From Osmanthus fragrans (taxonomy: Eukaryota; Streptophyta; Magnoliopsida; Lamiales; Oleaceae): a stretch of 64,000 bases of DNA. Under the pieces are notes generated by a model. The model saw only the letters and a program-made list of their open reading frames with translations, was not told the DNA's origin and searched no databases. Each line of letters begins with the position of its first letter. Position 1 is the stretch's first letter. Positions 10,061-23,390 of this stretch are shown piece after piece. Location: positions 3,626,919 to 3,690,918 of the forward strand of contig CM033360.1 of NCBI GenBank assembly GCA_019395295.1, in the 5' to 3' direction. The position numbers were made by a program, and so were the translations under genes.

Positions 10061-12100
10061 TTAGCATGTGTGTATGAACTAATTGTTCACAGAATAATGC
10101 TACAATGACCACCTGGATGATCACCTGGATGATCACGTGAGTAGAAAATTTTTTTATTCATGAGGGGCCCGCACTCCACCAAATCTAAATATTGTAAAAA
10201 AAAAACTCCACCCTCTGCCGTGACTCTGCTGTGAGTAGTCGGTAAGGCTTAATATCCTGACACCCTAGCAAAAAGTCTAAGCCATATCAAGCTCTATGGA
10301 CCTTAACATGATGGAACGTTTAAGGTGGGACCACATCTTGGGCCATGAGCCACTTTTGACTCTAAGCCTAACGACGTTGATCTCAAAACGTGGCCTCAGC
10401 TGGGAAAAGAGTAGCAGAGGTCCCCAACTTATTGCTCTTGTTTCATCTCATCCTCAACCTATCAAAAGAAGTATTTTTATTCTAAAATTTTAATTTATGT
10501 TGCACTTTAGGTCCTTTTGGTCCAAAATACCCTTTAAGCCTTTGTCTCGTGTGGCTTTTAATTCAAATTCTATCAGATTTTGATATAATTGGTGAGAATT
10601 TCATTAATAAAATAATAGACCTACTGTGTTGATCGTTTAAGAGTAACTAACACATAATATTTTTACCTTTCACTATTATTGTGAAAAACGTTATTATCTT
10701 CCATTTTTTTGACGTTTTCCACCATGAATTACACATTTAATTGTGCAAAATATCGTTTTCATCAATTTCCATCCAATTTCTCAATTAAGTGAAAGGTAAC
10801 TTTCTACCCCATTTGAACCCATTTTCTCCTCTATTTTTCCCTCTAATACATGTATTCACTATTATGTATATATAAAAGGTCTAAAGCAGGGAAAATGACA
10901 ATGGAAGCAATCAACTTAGAATATAGAAAAAGAATTGTTGTTGCGTTAATTTTACAAGGGAATGTGGCTCAAATATTGACACACAAAAAAGTTTTTATTC
11001 TTACAAAACTAAAATTACCCTCGCTCCCTCTCTTTCAAACTAAAGTAGTCTTGATTCCTTGGCAATCCCCAACATTGCTTTTCATACCTGTATTATTTGA
11101 TTCTAGAAGCTACAAAGCATGATAAATAATTGTAAACATAAAAAAAAAAAAAGGTTAATCTAGTTGTGCTCGAGAATCAACCGTAATTTTTTTTTTCTTA
11201 CCACCATAACGATCCAATTAAGGGCTCACCACCTATGTTTAGTTGTAGTTGGAGATCTATCTTGTATGTTCACATGGCTAAGTTTGAAGACTAACTCTGA
11301 TTTCGCTTGTAGAAAGCTAAGATATTATTAAAATATCTGTGAAATTTTCTCCTATGATATTTCAAAGAAAGAAATAGAAAAGAAAATGGGTTCAAATGGG
11401 GAAGAAAGAAAAAAAAAAAAAAGACGAGAATGCTCTTCACTTATTCTTAATTGAAAAATTGGATGAAAATAATATTTTTGCGCTATCAAAGGTGTAATCA
11501 ATGATGAAAATACAAAAGAATGAAAGGTGAGAACATTTTCCATAATAACAGTAAAAGATAGGGACGTTATACGCTAATCGTTTAACTAGGTGTAATAAGT
11601 TATGAGTGCATTTTATCTCAACTGACTATTTCACCCTCCAAATTTCTAGCAAAATGACATGGTTGTCCCTCCCAATTAAAAGTAGCAAATCAACACTCCC
11701 GTTACATCATTTGGTTCTATACTTGTCCAGCAATGAATGACAAAAATGACATTTGAAACAAAGTACAATTACATTTGAATTAGTCAGCTCTTATGGAATT
11801 GTAAGTTGCTAGTAGGTTTTCAATCAGAATGACGGTATTGTGGCCCATTTCAACTTACCAATTTTTTTTTTTTTTTTTTTTTTAACATTTTGAAAACAAG
11901 CGCTAAATGATATCTAGAGGAACTTACACAGAGAGAATAAGGACGTAAATGCACTTTTTAAAAATATTTACACAATAATGTAACAAGATCTATACACTGG
12001 GGTCCTCTACTACAATTTTCCAAACTGAGCTATGAGCGCGCCATAGCATATCAAGATTAATGCCTCGGGAACCACACAAGTCCACATGGCAAAAGCCCTT
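10061..12100. other. Intergenic DNA upstream of NCRK
   Basis: A short tandem duplication of accacctggatgatc lies at about 10107-10140. Several A and T homopolymers and short unsupported frames follow. No gene is recognised. The last few hundred bases should hold the NCRK promoter, but no clear TATA box was identified. Confidence 0.45.
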
Positions 12101-12129
12101 TTCTCTAGCTGAGCTTTTGCATTGACATT

Positions 12130-12500
12130 GTGATGCAAATTCTTTACTTGTCACTCTGACACATACACACTCTCTCTCTCTTCCTTTTGTTCTTCTTCGT
12201 TCGAGGATTTTCCCATGAAGTATTTTTGTTGAGATTTGCCCAGTGCAAAGTGAAAAATTGAAAACATTTCAGTTTTCCTTTCTAAAGCTCTCTGCTTTAC
12301 TTTTATTTGTTCATTAGATAGCTTTCTTCACATTCTTGAAGTGCTCGGCTATGCAGCCTAGACATACATATACTGTAATTGTTTGTATGTATATGTATAT
12401 GCCTATATGTGTTGTTTAATTTGTAAAAAGACTGATCACAGAAGTGGGTTAGCGACATTGTAAAGATTGGAGCTCAATGCGATTCATTCTTATTTCTAAG
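12130..12500 (+). other. NCRK: Probable first exon of NCRK
   Basis: CT-rich sequence (ctctctctctcttcc, about 12170) is followed by a GTAATG donor at 12501. An ATG at 12477 opens eight codons (MRFILISK) ending exactly at the donor. Splicing to the acceptor before 15288 joins them in frame to the next exon's ATG. Two short upstream ORFs also lie in this exon (ATGs at about 12213 and 12350). The 5' limit is a guess. Confidence 0.45.
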
Positions 12501-12849
12501 GTAATGCTACTGAATTTTGTTTCTAATTTCTGTTTTATCAATCCTACTAGGCATGTTTGGTGGTAGGGAAAGCAACTGGACTGTCCCCACCCATAGGAGA
12601 TTCTTGGGAGACTGGTTCTCATTTACCGTCGCAGTTAGTTTTGTATGGGGATCAAAATTAGATTTTTAGTAAATTTTGATAAAAATTAAAAGAAATGTGT
12701 GATTGAAGAAAGATGAATTTCGTAAAATGTATAATTAAAATTAATTGATGAATTTGACCTCTCGATTCATCGATTAACTTAACTTTCTTTCTTTTTTAAA
12801 TTTTTTTGGGGCCCCAATTCCAAAGAGACACAGAACAATGTGGGACTTA

Positions 12850-13031
12850 GAATGTGTTTGAACCACGTTATTTTGAAATAGAAGATTGATGAAGAATATG
12901 ATTAAAAAATGAGGAAGATTTTGAATTTGCGTGTAATATATTTTATTGAAAAATGTGTAATTGAAATAATATCAAATCATTATTTAAGAATGTATTTTTT
13001 TTTTTAAAAAAAATGTGGCTTAAACAGGGCT
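12850..13031. repeat. Family A MITE, reverse orientation, in NCRK first intron
   Basis: It is flanked by TTA (12847-12849 and 13032-13034). The interior matches the reverse complement of family A (gaatttgcgtgtaatatatt, gtgtaattgaaataat). Confidence 0.65.
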
Positions 13032-13200
13032 TTAGTGGAGCTTGGTTGAAGTATTTTGCCATCCTTATTTGGCAGAAATTTAAATATGTGACGTGCCACT
13101 AAATCCACTAGCCATTTTCTATGTAGTAAACAGAAAAAAGAATTTAAGACGTAGCAGTCTTATCAGTTTGACATAAATGAGTGAAGCGGTCACGGATTTA

Positions 13201-13391
13201 GCTTTGTTGGAGCTCCATTCTTTAAAAATTTAGATTTTTTATTTATCAAATTCATTTTAACTAGTACATTTATTCAAGAAGATAATTTCACACGTAAATC
13301 TAATAATTTTTTTTTTTTTTTAACTCTACTTTCCTAAAAAAAAACTATTAAAAATCCATTTCTCCCAAAAAAATGGGGTTCAAACAAGTAC
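13201..13391. repeat. Family A MITE, diverged, in NCRK first intron
   Basis: It is flanked by TTA (13198-13200 and 13392-13394). The ends are gctttgttggagctccatt and aatggggttcaaacaagtac, with an acacgtaaatctaataattt interior typical of the family. Confidence 0.6.
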
Positions 13392-15287
13392 TTAATTTGT
13401 CAGCATTATTCTTAATATAACTAACGTTGATGATGGAACTGAAATTTTGAAAAATATTCTAGTAGTCGATTTCAAAATTTTTTTCTTAGTAAAATGACTC
13501 ACAATTTTGGAGACGTCTTTTGGAAAGCATCGTGGCAAGTCTATTTAAATTTTGAATATTACTTTTGTAATCTTTAATTCAAATTATAATGACATACTTT
13601 TCGTAAAGTATAATTTTCCAAAATAAATGTTTATGATATAGTTCTTTAAACAGAGTGAAGAAACCCAAATTGTAAATAAAGGTGGGCTGTATAGCTCAAT
13701 CCGTTTTACACCTCTGTCCAACGCCACAATTCCCAAAAAAGGCCCTCTAGATTAATTTTTTTATATTATTATATCATTTAAACCAATGGAATTTCCATAA
13801 AAAAGAAAAAGAAATATTGAATTTTCCTTTCTACCGACAGCAGACCCTTCTTCGAAGAAAACAAGAATGTCTTTTTCCCATACAGCATCTACTGGTCTAC
13901 TCTCCTGCTAAACAACTGTATGGTGTGTAGTCAGTGTAGACAAAGGCCACGGGCTAAATATGTCTTAGAAGCAAAGTCCTATATAACCGTTGGCATGTAT
14001 GTACTTACATTGGACTATTCAAAAATTTTAAATACTTTCCCTTTTTAAATCATAGACATCAAAGAATGATTAATATAAAGAATCCAATGATTTAATAACC
14101 AAGATTAGTTAGAATAATCTATATAATACGTTTTTAATACTGTATTCTATTGGTAAGTTTCTACTTTGATTGTTAAGAGGTCCCTTTCGATTTCAGAAAG
14201 TTTGGTTTGATGGTCCTTAAGTTTATCTTTTGAACAATATATTTTTTTGTCTTTCTGGATTATATCATAATTCATAACCCCACGAGTCTATATCAGTTTT
14301 TCTTATCTATTTTGCTGTCAGATGTCGGTTTCAGAATTCCTTTTCGTCCTATTTCTCGAGATTTCTTGAGGGTCTGCCTATGTTGTGATAATTATAATTT
14401 TTTGGGTGAGCATTTGCTTTCACTTGGTGTTTCATGCTTCAAGTCTGAATAATCAAACTGTGAGGATAATGTGTTTATTGCTTAAAAAATAGTTTTAGAG
14501 TATTCTTTTTTTTTTTTTTATCATGGCATTGGATCGATAAAAATCACGTGATAGTAATGTGTCATAAAAGTTTATGGTTTTGATGATTCTCCGTGCAAGG
14601 CTCTGATTTGTTTTCTGGTTCTCTTCAATGGAAATTGGAATTTTTTTTGTCTAAAAAATTCTCAAATTAATGGAATGTGGTTTGTCTGTTGGTACTTTCT
14701 TGTCTGTTTATTCTTGGAAGTTATGTTACTCCCTTTCTTTGACTTGAATTTATTAGAAGAAATCTGCTTTATAGCTCAATGTACAAAGTGAGAATAGTCC
14801 TCGACTGAGCATCCTGGTGTTGCTTTAATGTGCTATATAACTTGTAATATTTTGCTTAGTTGTGAACATTTGAACACACTTGTTAAACACAGTAGTAACA
14901 ATTGCTCTTTTTTATGTGTGATTAGGCATTTCCTGCAGAGATAGTAATTAGATTCAATTTTTTGGAATGATAAAGATCAGCTTTATGAATACTTGAAAGT
15001 AAGGTATTGATGCTGGCCTCCAAGTATTCCAAATGAATGTAATTTCTCTTTTCTACTTCAAATACTGTATGTAAACAGTTTTCTGGCAGAAACGTGCTTG
15101 GGATATTGTTAAATTTGCATCCTTTTAGGATTTCTTTTAAAGAGTTCAAAATATTTTTTGTGCTCATTTTGTGGAAATTTGTACTAAAAACATTTATAGC
15201 TGCTATAAAACAAATCAGATATCATCATTCTGAATTTGGATGTATATTGCTTTTTAAGCGTTTTCATTTTATGTTGGACTTGAACAG

Positions 15288-18200
15288 ATGACACTTCGAG
15301 CAGAATTTGCACTTCTTTTCATCATTGCCTTGGTCCAGATTCAGCTTACACTTTGCGGTTAGTAATACTAACTCTGTTGTGCTCCTAAAACCTTTATCCA
15401 TACCCATTTCATTGTCTTTCGGTTTACCATTTCGAGAAGGCAGCAAGCTATCCCCACTCCGACCAGGAGTTGCTAGCTTTCCCCATCTCTCCTAAACTTC
15501 CCCCGGTCTTCGCTCTATTAAGGCATGTTTGGTAGGAGGATTAGACAACACTTGATAGTGTGAATGAAGGGAAAAGAAATTTAAAAAAAAAAATTCATTA
15601 TAGTTTCCAATCTTTTTCTGTACAACGTATCAAACATTTAATTTATATTCTTTCCAGAGGTTTCAAGTACAGAAATTAGCTTATTGTTGATTTACCATTT
15701 GGCAGGCGAACTTTCAAGAACGTCTAAAACAACCAATTGGACTTGCACCTGTTCTATTGCACAACAATCGAATTTGAACTTTGTCCTGACAAACTGCTCG
15801 TCATCCTGTGATTGCAGTCCTGGTATCATTTTTCCTATAACTATTTCTCCACTTCATATAGTTATTGCAACATTTTTCTATACTCTGAAACAAAATTAGA
15901 AAATGTGCATTTTCACTGTTCAGGTATACATGCGCTCTAGATGAAGCTAATCATTCCACGATAAAGTCTCAGCTGCTACTGATTTGGAACCCAAGAGAAA
16001 AATATTTAAAATCAGACAAATATTCAGGATAACTATTACTTGCCAAAACTATTATACACTATGAATCCCATGATTAAACTCAAGATGTTCCAATTGTCAG
16101 AAGTCTACATAATCAAATTACACATTATAAGATTTTCGTACATTCATACATCCATTCTATTAAAACTTGAGTTTCCATATTAAAATGTCAACCTTGTTAA
16201 GTGGAGTACTCCAATCCTCTATATGTTAGTTAATATTTTTCATAATTATTTGACATGGAATTCATCACTTAACATGCCTCTACAAGATGACGGCTCATTT
16301 GAAAACACTAATCTTAAAATCCGTATGCTTATTTTGAATCTTAATTGGATCAAGTAGCTTGTTTGAACTTAATGACCTTTGATACCATATTAAGACTTTT
16401 GGGTTTTATCTTAAAAGGTTAACCTTGTTTAGAGAAGCAGCTCAAACTCTTATATATTGGTTAATATTTCTATGATTATTCTTGACGTGGGATTCATCCC
16501 TTAACATGCTTATTCTGTCTTCCTTCCATGCAAAAAAGTAAATTAATATTTAAAAAAAGCATACTAATAATTGAATGTTTCCTCTAGCAGAATCTTTGAC
16601 TGCAATCTAGACCATAATTTTTTAAACATGAGCTCTTGCTGATGGTGATACTTGTAGCAATGAATAAGTTCATTTGCCATGATTTCATGCAATTTTTCAC
16701 TTTGAAATATTTAGGTTTATGTCTCCATTTGTCAGTTTATGGCATAACTATATTCAATTCCCATAAGTTCATATTTTGTTCTAAAACTCCTGGATATACT
16801 TCACAAATTTCTCATTTTTTCATATTTTAAGAAAACATAATTTGCTTACTGTTCGTAGGATCTGTAGCTGCAGGAGGATCAAGTGAAAGCAGATGGAAAT
16901 GTATTTGTGCTGCTGATAAGTTGCCTATAGTTGTAGGGGAAGATATTAATAGTGGCTGTTTTACGTCATGCGATTGTAACACTGGTACTTGTTTAAGGCT
17001 TCGTAGATTAGTAGGAATTGGCAATTTTCAAATTATTTAAAGGCTGTTTTATTGTGTCGTAATAGGGACGTTAGCTGAGCAGCAGCATTGGGAGAAGTGG
17101 ATTTCAAGCAAAGTAGTTGTGATAGTTCTCTTACTTTGTGCATCACTCACAACTCTAGCATTTGTCGCTTCTTTGTTATGGTATATCTATCGAAAGGATA
17201 AATATCCAGTTCAATTGCCTCTATTCTCATCAGATGGACAAACAAGCTCCAGCAGTGGTACCAATTTAGTGAACCAGGGGACTTCTTCAATGGCTGTATA
17301 TAAAGGTCGTGTAGGTTCATCCATGAAACCTTTAATAGGTAAAATTCCAAATTTTGATAAGTTTTCTTGTTTCTTTTGGGGATATTGAATCTCTTTCTCA
17401 TATCTTGTATCAATTTATCCTATGATCATGTTTTTTGGGAGGATTGGATAGCATTAGATAGTATTAATAAAGAAAAGAAGATGAAAATCATCTTCATTAG
17501 ACTCTAGTACTGTACTCAAGTGTTTGATTTACTTTGTTTTGAAGTTCAGATGAAATTTTTTTTTGCTCTTCAATTGGATATTTTTACATGCAATATGCAA
17601 CTGCTCGAATGAATCAAACTTGAAGATGGGTTATTGACATCTCTTTTAATCTTTGCTCCTTTGCTTCTCGCTGTCCTAAAGGATGCATTCCGAAAACTTC
17701 CTTCCAATTCAGAAGCAAAAGAGGAGCAATACACGGAACAATTATACAATTTTCATATTCTGAACTGGAAAGTGCTACAAACAAATTCTCTGAAGCTAAT
17801 GTGATTGGAGTTGGAGGAAGCAGCCATGTCTACCTTGGTCAACTCAAAAATGGCCAAATTGTTGCAATTAAGAGAATAAAAACTAAGGCGGGGCCAGATG
17901 CAGAATGTGTTTTCTTGACTGAGGTACAACTGATCTGCCACAAACAGCTATTCCTTATGTATTTGAACAAAACACGCTTTGTTACACCAATAGACCTTAC
18001 GCATTAAATGTTGATACACCATTACTTCTTGTGCTCAGATAGAATTGATATCAAGACTTCATCATTGTCATGTCGTGCCTTTGCTCGGATATTGCTCAGA
18101 ACACCAAGGAAAGCATGCTGAGAGGCTGCTAGTTTTTGAGTATGTGCCTAATGGTAATCTCAGGGAGTGTTTGGATGGGGATTCAGGGCAATGTCTGGAC

Positions 18201-21033
18201 TGGATTACTCGTATTTCAATAGCTCTTGGAGCTGCGCGTGGCTTGGAATATCTTCATGAAGCGGCTGCACCGAGAATTTTGCACAGAGATGTTAAATCCT
18301 CTAATATTCTTTTGGATGAGAACTGGAGAGCCAAGGTAAATAAAAATATATATTTTTTTTTATGAGCAAAGACTCAGTGAATCAAAAGAAAGAGGTGACT
18401 TGTTAAATATTAATCATGCATCAAGCTAAGCGCAAGGCCGGTCAAAACTCTGACTTCTGATCAATACATGAGTCAATATTAGTAATCTCAGAAGTTATTT
18501 TGTTTCCCATTAAAATTTTTTGTTGGTTGGTCATTACTTGGAGAAGTTATCTGGCTGTTCAGTTTGAACCTTTAATGGCATCCCGTTGTTTAATCATGTA
18601 CGTCTCTGCCTGCAGATTACTGATCTTGGCATGGCTAAGCACCTACATAATGATGGGATTCAAAGTTGTTCCAGTTCTCCAGACAGAATGCATGGAACTT
18701 TTGGTTACTTTGCACCAGAGTACGCAATTGTTGGAAAAGTTTCCCTGAAGTCCGATGTTTTCAGTTTTGGTGTGGTTCTTCTTGAACTTATTACTGGTCG
18801 GCATCCCATCCACAAGTCTGACAACAAAAGCGAAGAGAGTCTTGTAATATGGGTATGGAAAATCAGTTTCTCAGTCGTTTGGCATGAAAATCCTGCCAGT
18901 GGCTCCATTTTTTTCTTCAATATGGAAATCACCATTTTTTCACTTTGAAATTGCGTCTTCAATCAGATACTCTTATTTGAATGAACTTTTTGAAAAAAAA
19001 ATTTCCTTTTTTTTTTTTTTTTGTTTAAAGGTATTTTGAAGTAGTTTACTTTATACTCTCAACCTTTATCGTGATTTTTTATGTTAATTTGTATGCAACT
19101 TATAGTCACTTCACTGCAGGCAACACCGCGTCTACATGACAGTAAGCTAGTGATTTCGGAGTTAGCAGACCCACGTCTCAAAGGGACTTTCCCAGAAGAG
19201 GAGATGCAAGTAATGGCTTACTTAGCGAAGGAGTGTCTATTATTGGATCCTGATTCTCGACCAACCATGAGTGAGGTTGTCCAAATTCTTTCAACTGTTG
19301 CACCAGAGAAATCTAAAAGGAAAAACTTGCAACTACATTCTTTTCAGGTAATCTTTGAAACCGACCATTATTAAGTCTTCAATGCTTATCACGTCTATCC
19401 TGTGAATAGTAACTCCATGTTTGTGTCATGCATTAATCTTCTTGTTTTCTTTGAGGTGGTGTAAGTTTTATTCAAGTCGAGGTGGAAGCCAAAAGGGCCT
19501 TGGATGAAATCAGGCTTTCCCATTCTATTAACGTCTAGAAAATGACGATTTTGGTTATATCTATTCACTTGAAAGCTGACTTTTGGGATGTATTAATAGA
19601 ACTATATGGCTAGGATATGAGATGCCCCAAAATGACTAGAATTCATCCATGATTGAGAAAAAAAAAATTCTTTCTTCTCTTATGCATGGAAAAGGAATAA
19701 TGAAATATAAGAAGAAGAAAAAAATCTCCAGGCATGAATCCAAGTTTTTGTTTGCTAGGAAAATTTTTGGATTACTTTCTGAGACTGTGCAGATGAGCAG
19801 GTTATTTGTAGCTATCCGTGCTGTCCTTATTCCTTTTGTAGTAACAATCTTAGCTCCAATCAGTCCCAAACGCCACTTGCCCCATTTTTGTATTTGCTGT
19901 TTCAATTGCAAGCAACTGGTGAATCCAGTTTCACCTTAGAATTTCCGTAGACTTCATATCAAAGTGAATAAACTTTAGGAGTTGTGCATTAGATCGACCA
20001 AGAATGTGGCTGATCTGAGGCTCCAAAGAAATGCTGAGGACATGTGTGGTGAACTCAAATTGGCACACTTTAGAGAAGCTAAATGAATCTATAATGTATC
20101 CTTCATTTTAGGAAAGGATAAAATGGCTATCTTTAGCTAACTATAATATTAGATTAGATGGTTTGGTTAGACTCGTGGGAGAGAAGTCTCTGCAGCTCAC
20201 CTTTGGAAGTGGCTTAACCTCAATATATGTTTACACTTATGCTAGAATTGCCATATCACTATTTCTATCTACGAAGGCACGTCGTTTGCAATTTGTAACT
20301 AAATTTCATGTAGCAGGAATCTAAGATTACTGTCATTAGTCCCTTTTTTTTCATTTTTTTTTCTCTTTTAAGTCTGAACTTTATTTTCACTTCCTCCCCC
20401 CTTTGTGATTCCTCCATTTCCTATTTCTGCCAAGTAATATTTCCATAAAGAATAATGTTATTTGTAGTCGGCAACTACAGTTGTAGCCCTACGTAGCAAC
20501 TTGTTATTTGAGGTATTAATTTCTTTTAATTTTGTTATCTCAAATAACAAGTTATGCCTCAATGACAAACTGATAGATATGATGATTATTGTAGTAATTG
20601 ACTATGAATAACATTACTCTTCCACAAAAATACAGTCAAGTAGTGGATAATTTCAGCTATTGTAAGTCAATGAATTTTTTCGTCGATTGTCTGTCATGTA
20701 CAGTATTTATCCATTGGTGGCAATGTAAGTGGAAACTTAGAGAAGTGTGATGAAGAACTTTTTCAGCCCGTCGCAGCTGAGGAAATCAAGCAAATTACAT
20801 CGGAACAACCAGCTCGATCCTTATTGCCTTCCAACATCGTTACTAATCTCCGTGTTAAAAAAAGTGATAAAGAAGCAAATAATCCTTCCACTGCTATGGA
20901 GATATTGATGCTCACCTCAAAATCGAAAAAGTGGTGTGCAACTGAAGATGATATCGTGGACTTAACCAAACCCCGGCTTGAATCATTCTGTTTGCCTAAC
21001 ATCAACTCTCAAATATTAGATTTGCAAAAATAG
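15288..21033 (+). CDS. NCRK: NCRK-type receptor-like Ser/Thr protein kinase
   Basis: A single-pass plasma-membrane or endosomal kinase. Arabidopsis NCRK interacts with Rop GTPases. Exons: 15288-15357, 15706-15822, 16859-16984, 17066-17338, 17682-17923, 18039-18335, 18616-18852, 19120-19347, 20704-21033. All junctions are GT-AG and the joined frame is open, giving 639 aa. Residues 1-23 are a signal peptide. Exons two and three each encode a CxC...CxxxCxC module. The transmembrane helix is about residues 121-146. The kinase domain has a glycine-rich loop near 238-246, VAIK lysine 259, HRD 358-360 with K362 and N365, DLG 378-380 in place of DFG, and APE 408-410. The tail ends with the family motif DLTKPRLESFCLPN. 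Family similarity is from memory, but it runs through the whole length. The start may lie further upstream at 12477, adding eight residues. Confidence 0.93.
16158..16506 (-). mobile_element. TRIM retrotransposon in an NCRK intron, minus orientation
   Basis: Read on the - strand: a 119-bp LTR (16506-16388) starting TGTTAAGGGATG, a primer-binding site TGGTATCAAAGG (16387-16376) complementary to initiator tRNA-Met, a 113-bp non-coding interior ending near CATCTTGTAGAGGCA, and a second LTR (16274-16158). The same architecture and family words occur in the TRIM at 30670-31131. No clear target duplication was seen. It lies wholly in the intron between 15822 and 16859, so it need not disturb the protein. 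Confidence 0.8.
20452..20618. repeat. MITE-like inverted repeat in the last NCRK intron
   Basis: The ends are inverted (aataatgttatttgtagtc on the left; gactatgaataacatt on the right). The centre is an inner palindrome (gttatttgag / ctcaaataac). It is about 167 bp, non-coding, and lies within the intron 19348-20703. Confidence 0.6.
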
Positions 21034-21424
21034 AAGCTTCGGTAACTGGTTCGTTATAAGCCACACGCTCTGAAGGCTAGGAGTTTACAGGGAAGTTCAA
21101 GTTGCAATCAGGGATTTGGTAAAAAAAAATTAATCTAAATGTAGAGTTTCTTATTTGATTTCTTCCCTTTTTTTCTTTAGAAAAGATCATAGATTTGTTA
21201 AGCCTGCATTGAGTGTAAATATTTTATAGAAAATTTGATTGCTTTTTCATTCAGACTCTGGGTTACATATGTGAACTTGAAAAATTATACATCCAGTGTA
21301 TTGCAGAATGCTTGATAGAGTTGGGTTTCAAGTTTCTGTTTCTTCGCTTTACTAAGTACTCTTCGGAGGCAAATTGCTTCTCAAGAGATGACGAACTAGT
21401 CTCTCGTTTACTTAATTGTATCTT
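21034..21424 (+). other. NCRK: NCRK 3' untranslated region and flank
   Basis: AT-rich sequence after the TAG at 21031-21033. Transcript end sites are not determinable, and no second gene is visible before the gap. Confidence 0.5.
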
Positions 21425-21924
21425 NNNNNNNNNNNNNNNNNNNNNNNNNNNNNNNNNNNNNNNNNNNNNNNNNNNNNNNNNNNNNNNNNNNNNNNNNNNN
21501 NNNNNNNNNNNNNNNNNNNNNNNNNNNNNNNNNNNNNNNNNNNNNNNNNNNNNNNNNNNNNNNNNNNNNNNNNNNNNNNNNNNNNNNNNNNNNNNNNNNN
21601 NNNNNNNNNNNNNNNNNNNNNNNNNNNNNNNNNNNNNNNNNNNNNNNNNNNNNNNNNNNNNNNNNNNNNNNNNNNNNNNNNNNNNNNNNNNNNNNNNNNN
21701 NNNNNNNNNNNNNNNNNNNNNNNNNNNNNNNNNNNNNNNNNNNNNNNNNNNNNNNNNNNNNNNNNNNNNNNNNNNNNNNNNNNNNNNNNNNNNNNNNNNN
21801 NNNNNNNNNNNNNNNNNNNNNNNNNNNNNNNNNNNNNNNNNNNNNNNNNNNNNNNNNNNNNNNNNNNNNNNNNNNNNNNNNNNNNNNNNNNNNNNNNNNN
21901 NNNNNNNNNNNNNNNNNNNNNNNN
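21425..21924. other. Assembly gap of 500 N
   Basis: Exactly 500 undetermined bases. The right flank is a GA microsatellite (about 21941-21967), a common cause of assembly breaks. Frames drawn across it are meaningless. Confidence 0.99.
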
Positions 21925-21939
21925 CGTCGACGAGTTCAT

Positions 21940-21970
<31 letters not shown>

Positions 21971-23390
21971 GAGGGTTGGTTTAGGCAAGTGAGAGAATGG
22001 GAGCAAGAGGAGGGAGGAGTGCTGGGCGAGGGGGGGGGCGGGGAAGAGGTTATAGGGAATCGGGAGCGGTGTTGTGTTTTTGTTTGGACTCTCGTGGTTA
22101 GTTTTGACTTTCGAATTTTAGTGGTCTTCTTTCTATTTTTTTTATACCACAAGGACTAGTCGGGTGGGCCGGTCTTTATTCAGGTTCACATGGGTTAAAA
22201 CATGTCCTATCCCAACCAGAATCTTCGTCATCTTCTATTGTCCCGATAACCCTGTAACCCTACTTAGCGATACAAAAAACAAATAAAATCAGTCCTCACT
22301 ACCACGATCGGTTATTGAAGTTCAATGTGGGCTGGGTGTGAGATGTGTAGGTCGATGCTTGGGTTTGGCGGCCAGTCGTAGCACTAGTGGGACCACCCCC
22401 ACCACCCCCCCCAACTACCCCTACTAATCAATCTGTGTATTATGTGTTCGTGGTTTTCTTTTTGAGTGAATTATCAAATTATAGTTGGTTTGCCTTGAAT
22501 TCATGACTAAGGATAGATTTTTCTATTTTACTTCTTGTAAAAAAAAACAATAAACTTATAAGAAAGTTACTTTCATACTTTTTTTAAAACGTTCTCTTCT
22601 TCGTATCGAAACAAAAAGACCATTCAGAATATTATTTAATCTATGTTCTTAAAAAATATCTTCTAAATCTCACGTCTTTTTATTATTTTTTGAGTTGGAG
22701 TATATAGTCTAATTTTATTTACTTTACATCTTTTTTTTTTTTTTTTGCCATTTGCACAACATTTTAAACTTACACCTTAATAATTCTCAATCTTTATTTA
22801 CTCATTACATTCATTCATGTCCCTAATAATTTTTAATGGCCATTCCTTACTTACCAAAACTTTTTAATTTAGTTAATATCATTTTATGCTTATTTTAATA
22901 ACAGTTTATGTTCAATGAATCCGTTGAAAATAGCAATTATAACAACCTTTTTTTTATCACAATTTATAAAAAATAAATAAATAAGAAAGTAGGGAAAATT
23001 TTTTATTATTTTTCTTCATATTTCAAAAACACATGAATGATAAAATATTTCTACAAAATATAAACAAAACCCCCACTCAACATTAATTATCATCAAGGAC
23101 GTGTGTAATAAACTAATAATTAACCGGAATGTTGAAAATATATGAATTCAACGAAAAAAATAAAAGAAAATTGAAATAATTACTACAATGAGTAAGACTG
23201 ATGAGCTTAATTGTAATTTAAAAATATAATATAATAAATAAAGTTTATGATGACAATATAACCACCTTCTGAGTTTTTTGAAAGTTTCTGGACAAAAATG
23301 CCCCTAAAATATTATTTGAATAACTTGTTTTACTTTATTTTTTAAAGTAACTCGTAGTTTGATAAAATAAGTTTTTTACCATATATATTA
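21925..23390. other. Intergenic DNA right of the gap
   Basis: It starts with a (GA)n tract, then G-rich sequence (agggggggggcgggg, about 22029-22045), then AT-rich DNA. No gene is recognised. Sequence missing in the gap prevents judging whether a gene end lies here. Confidence 0.5.

Noticed and set aside
21263..22152. Long frames crossing the N gap
   Set aside because: They are mostly undetermined bases; no real reading frame can be claimed.
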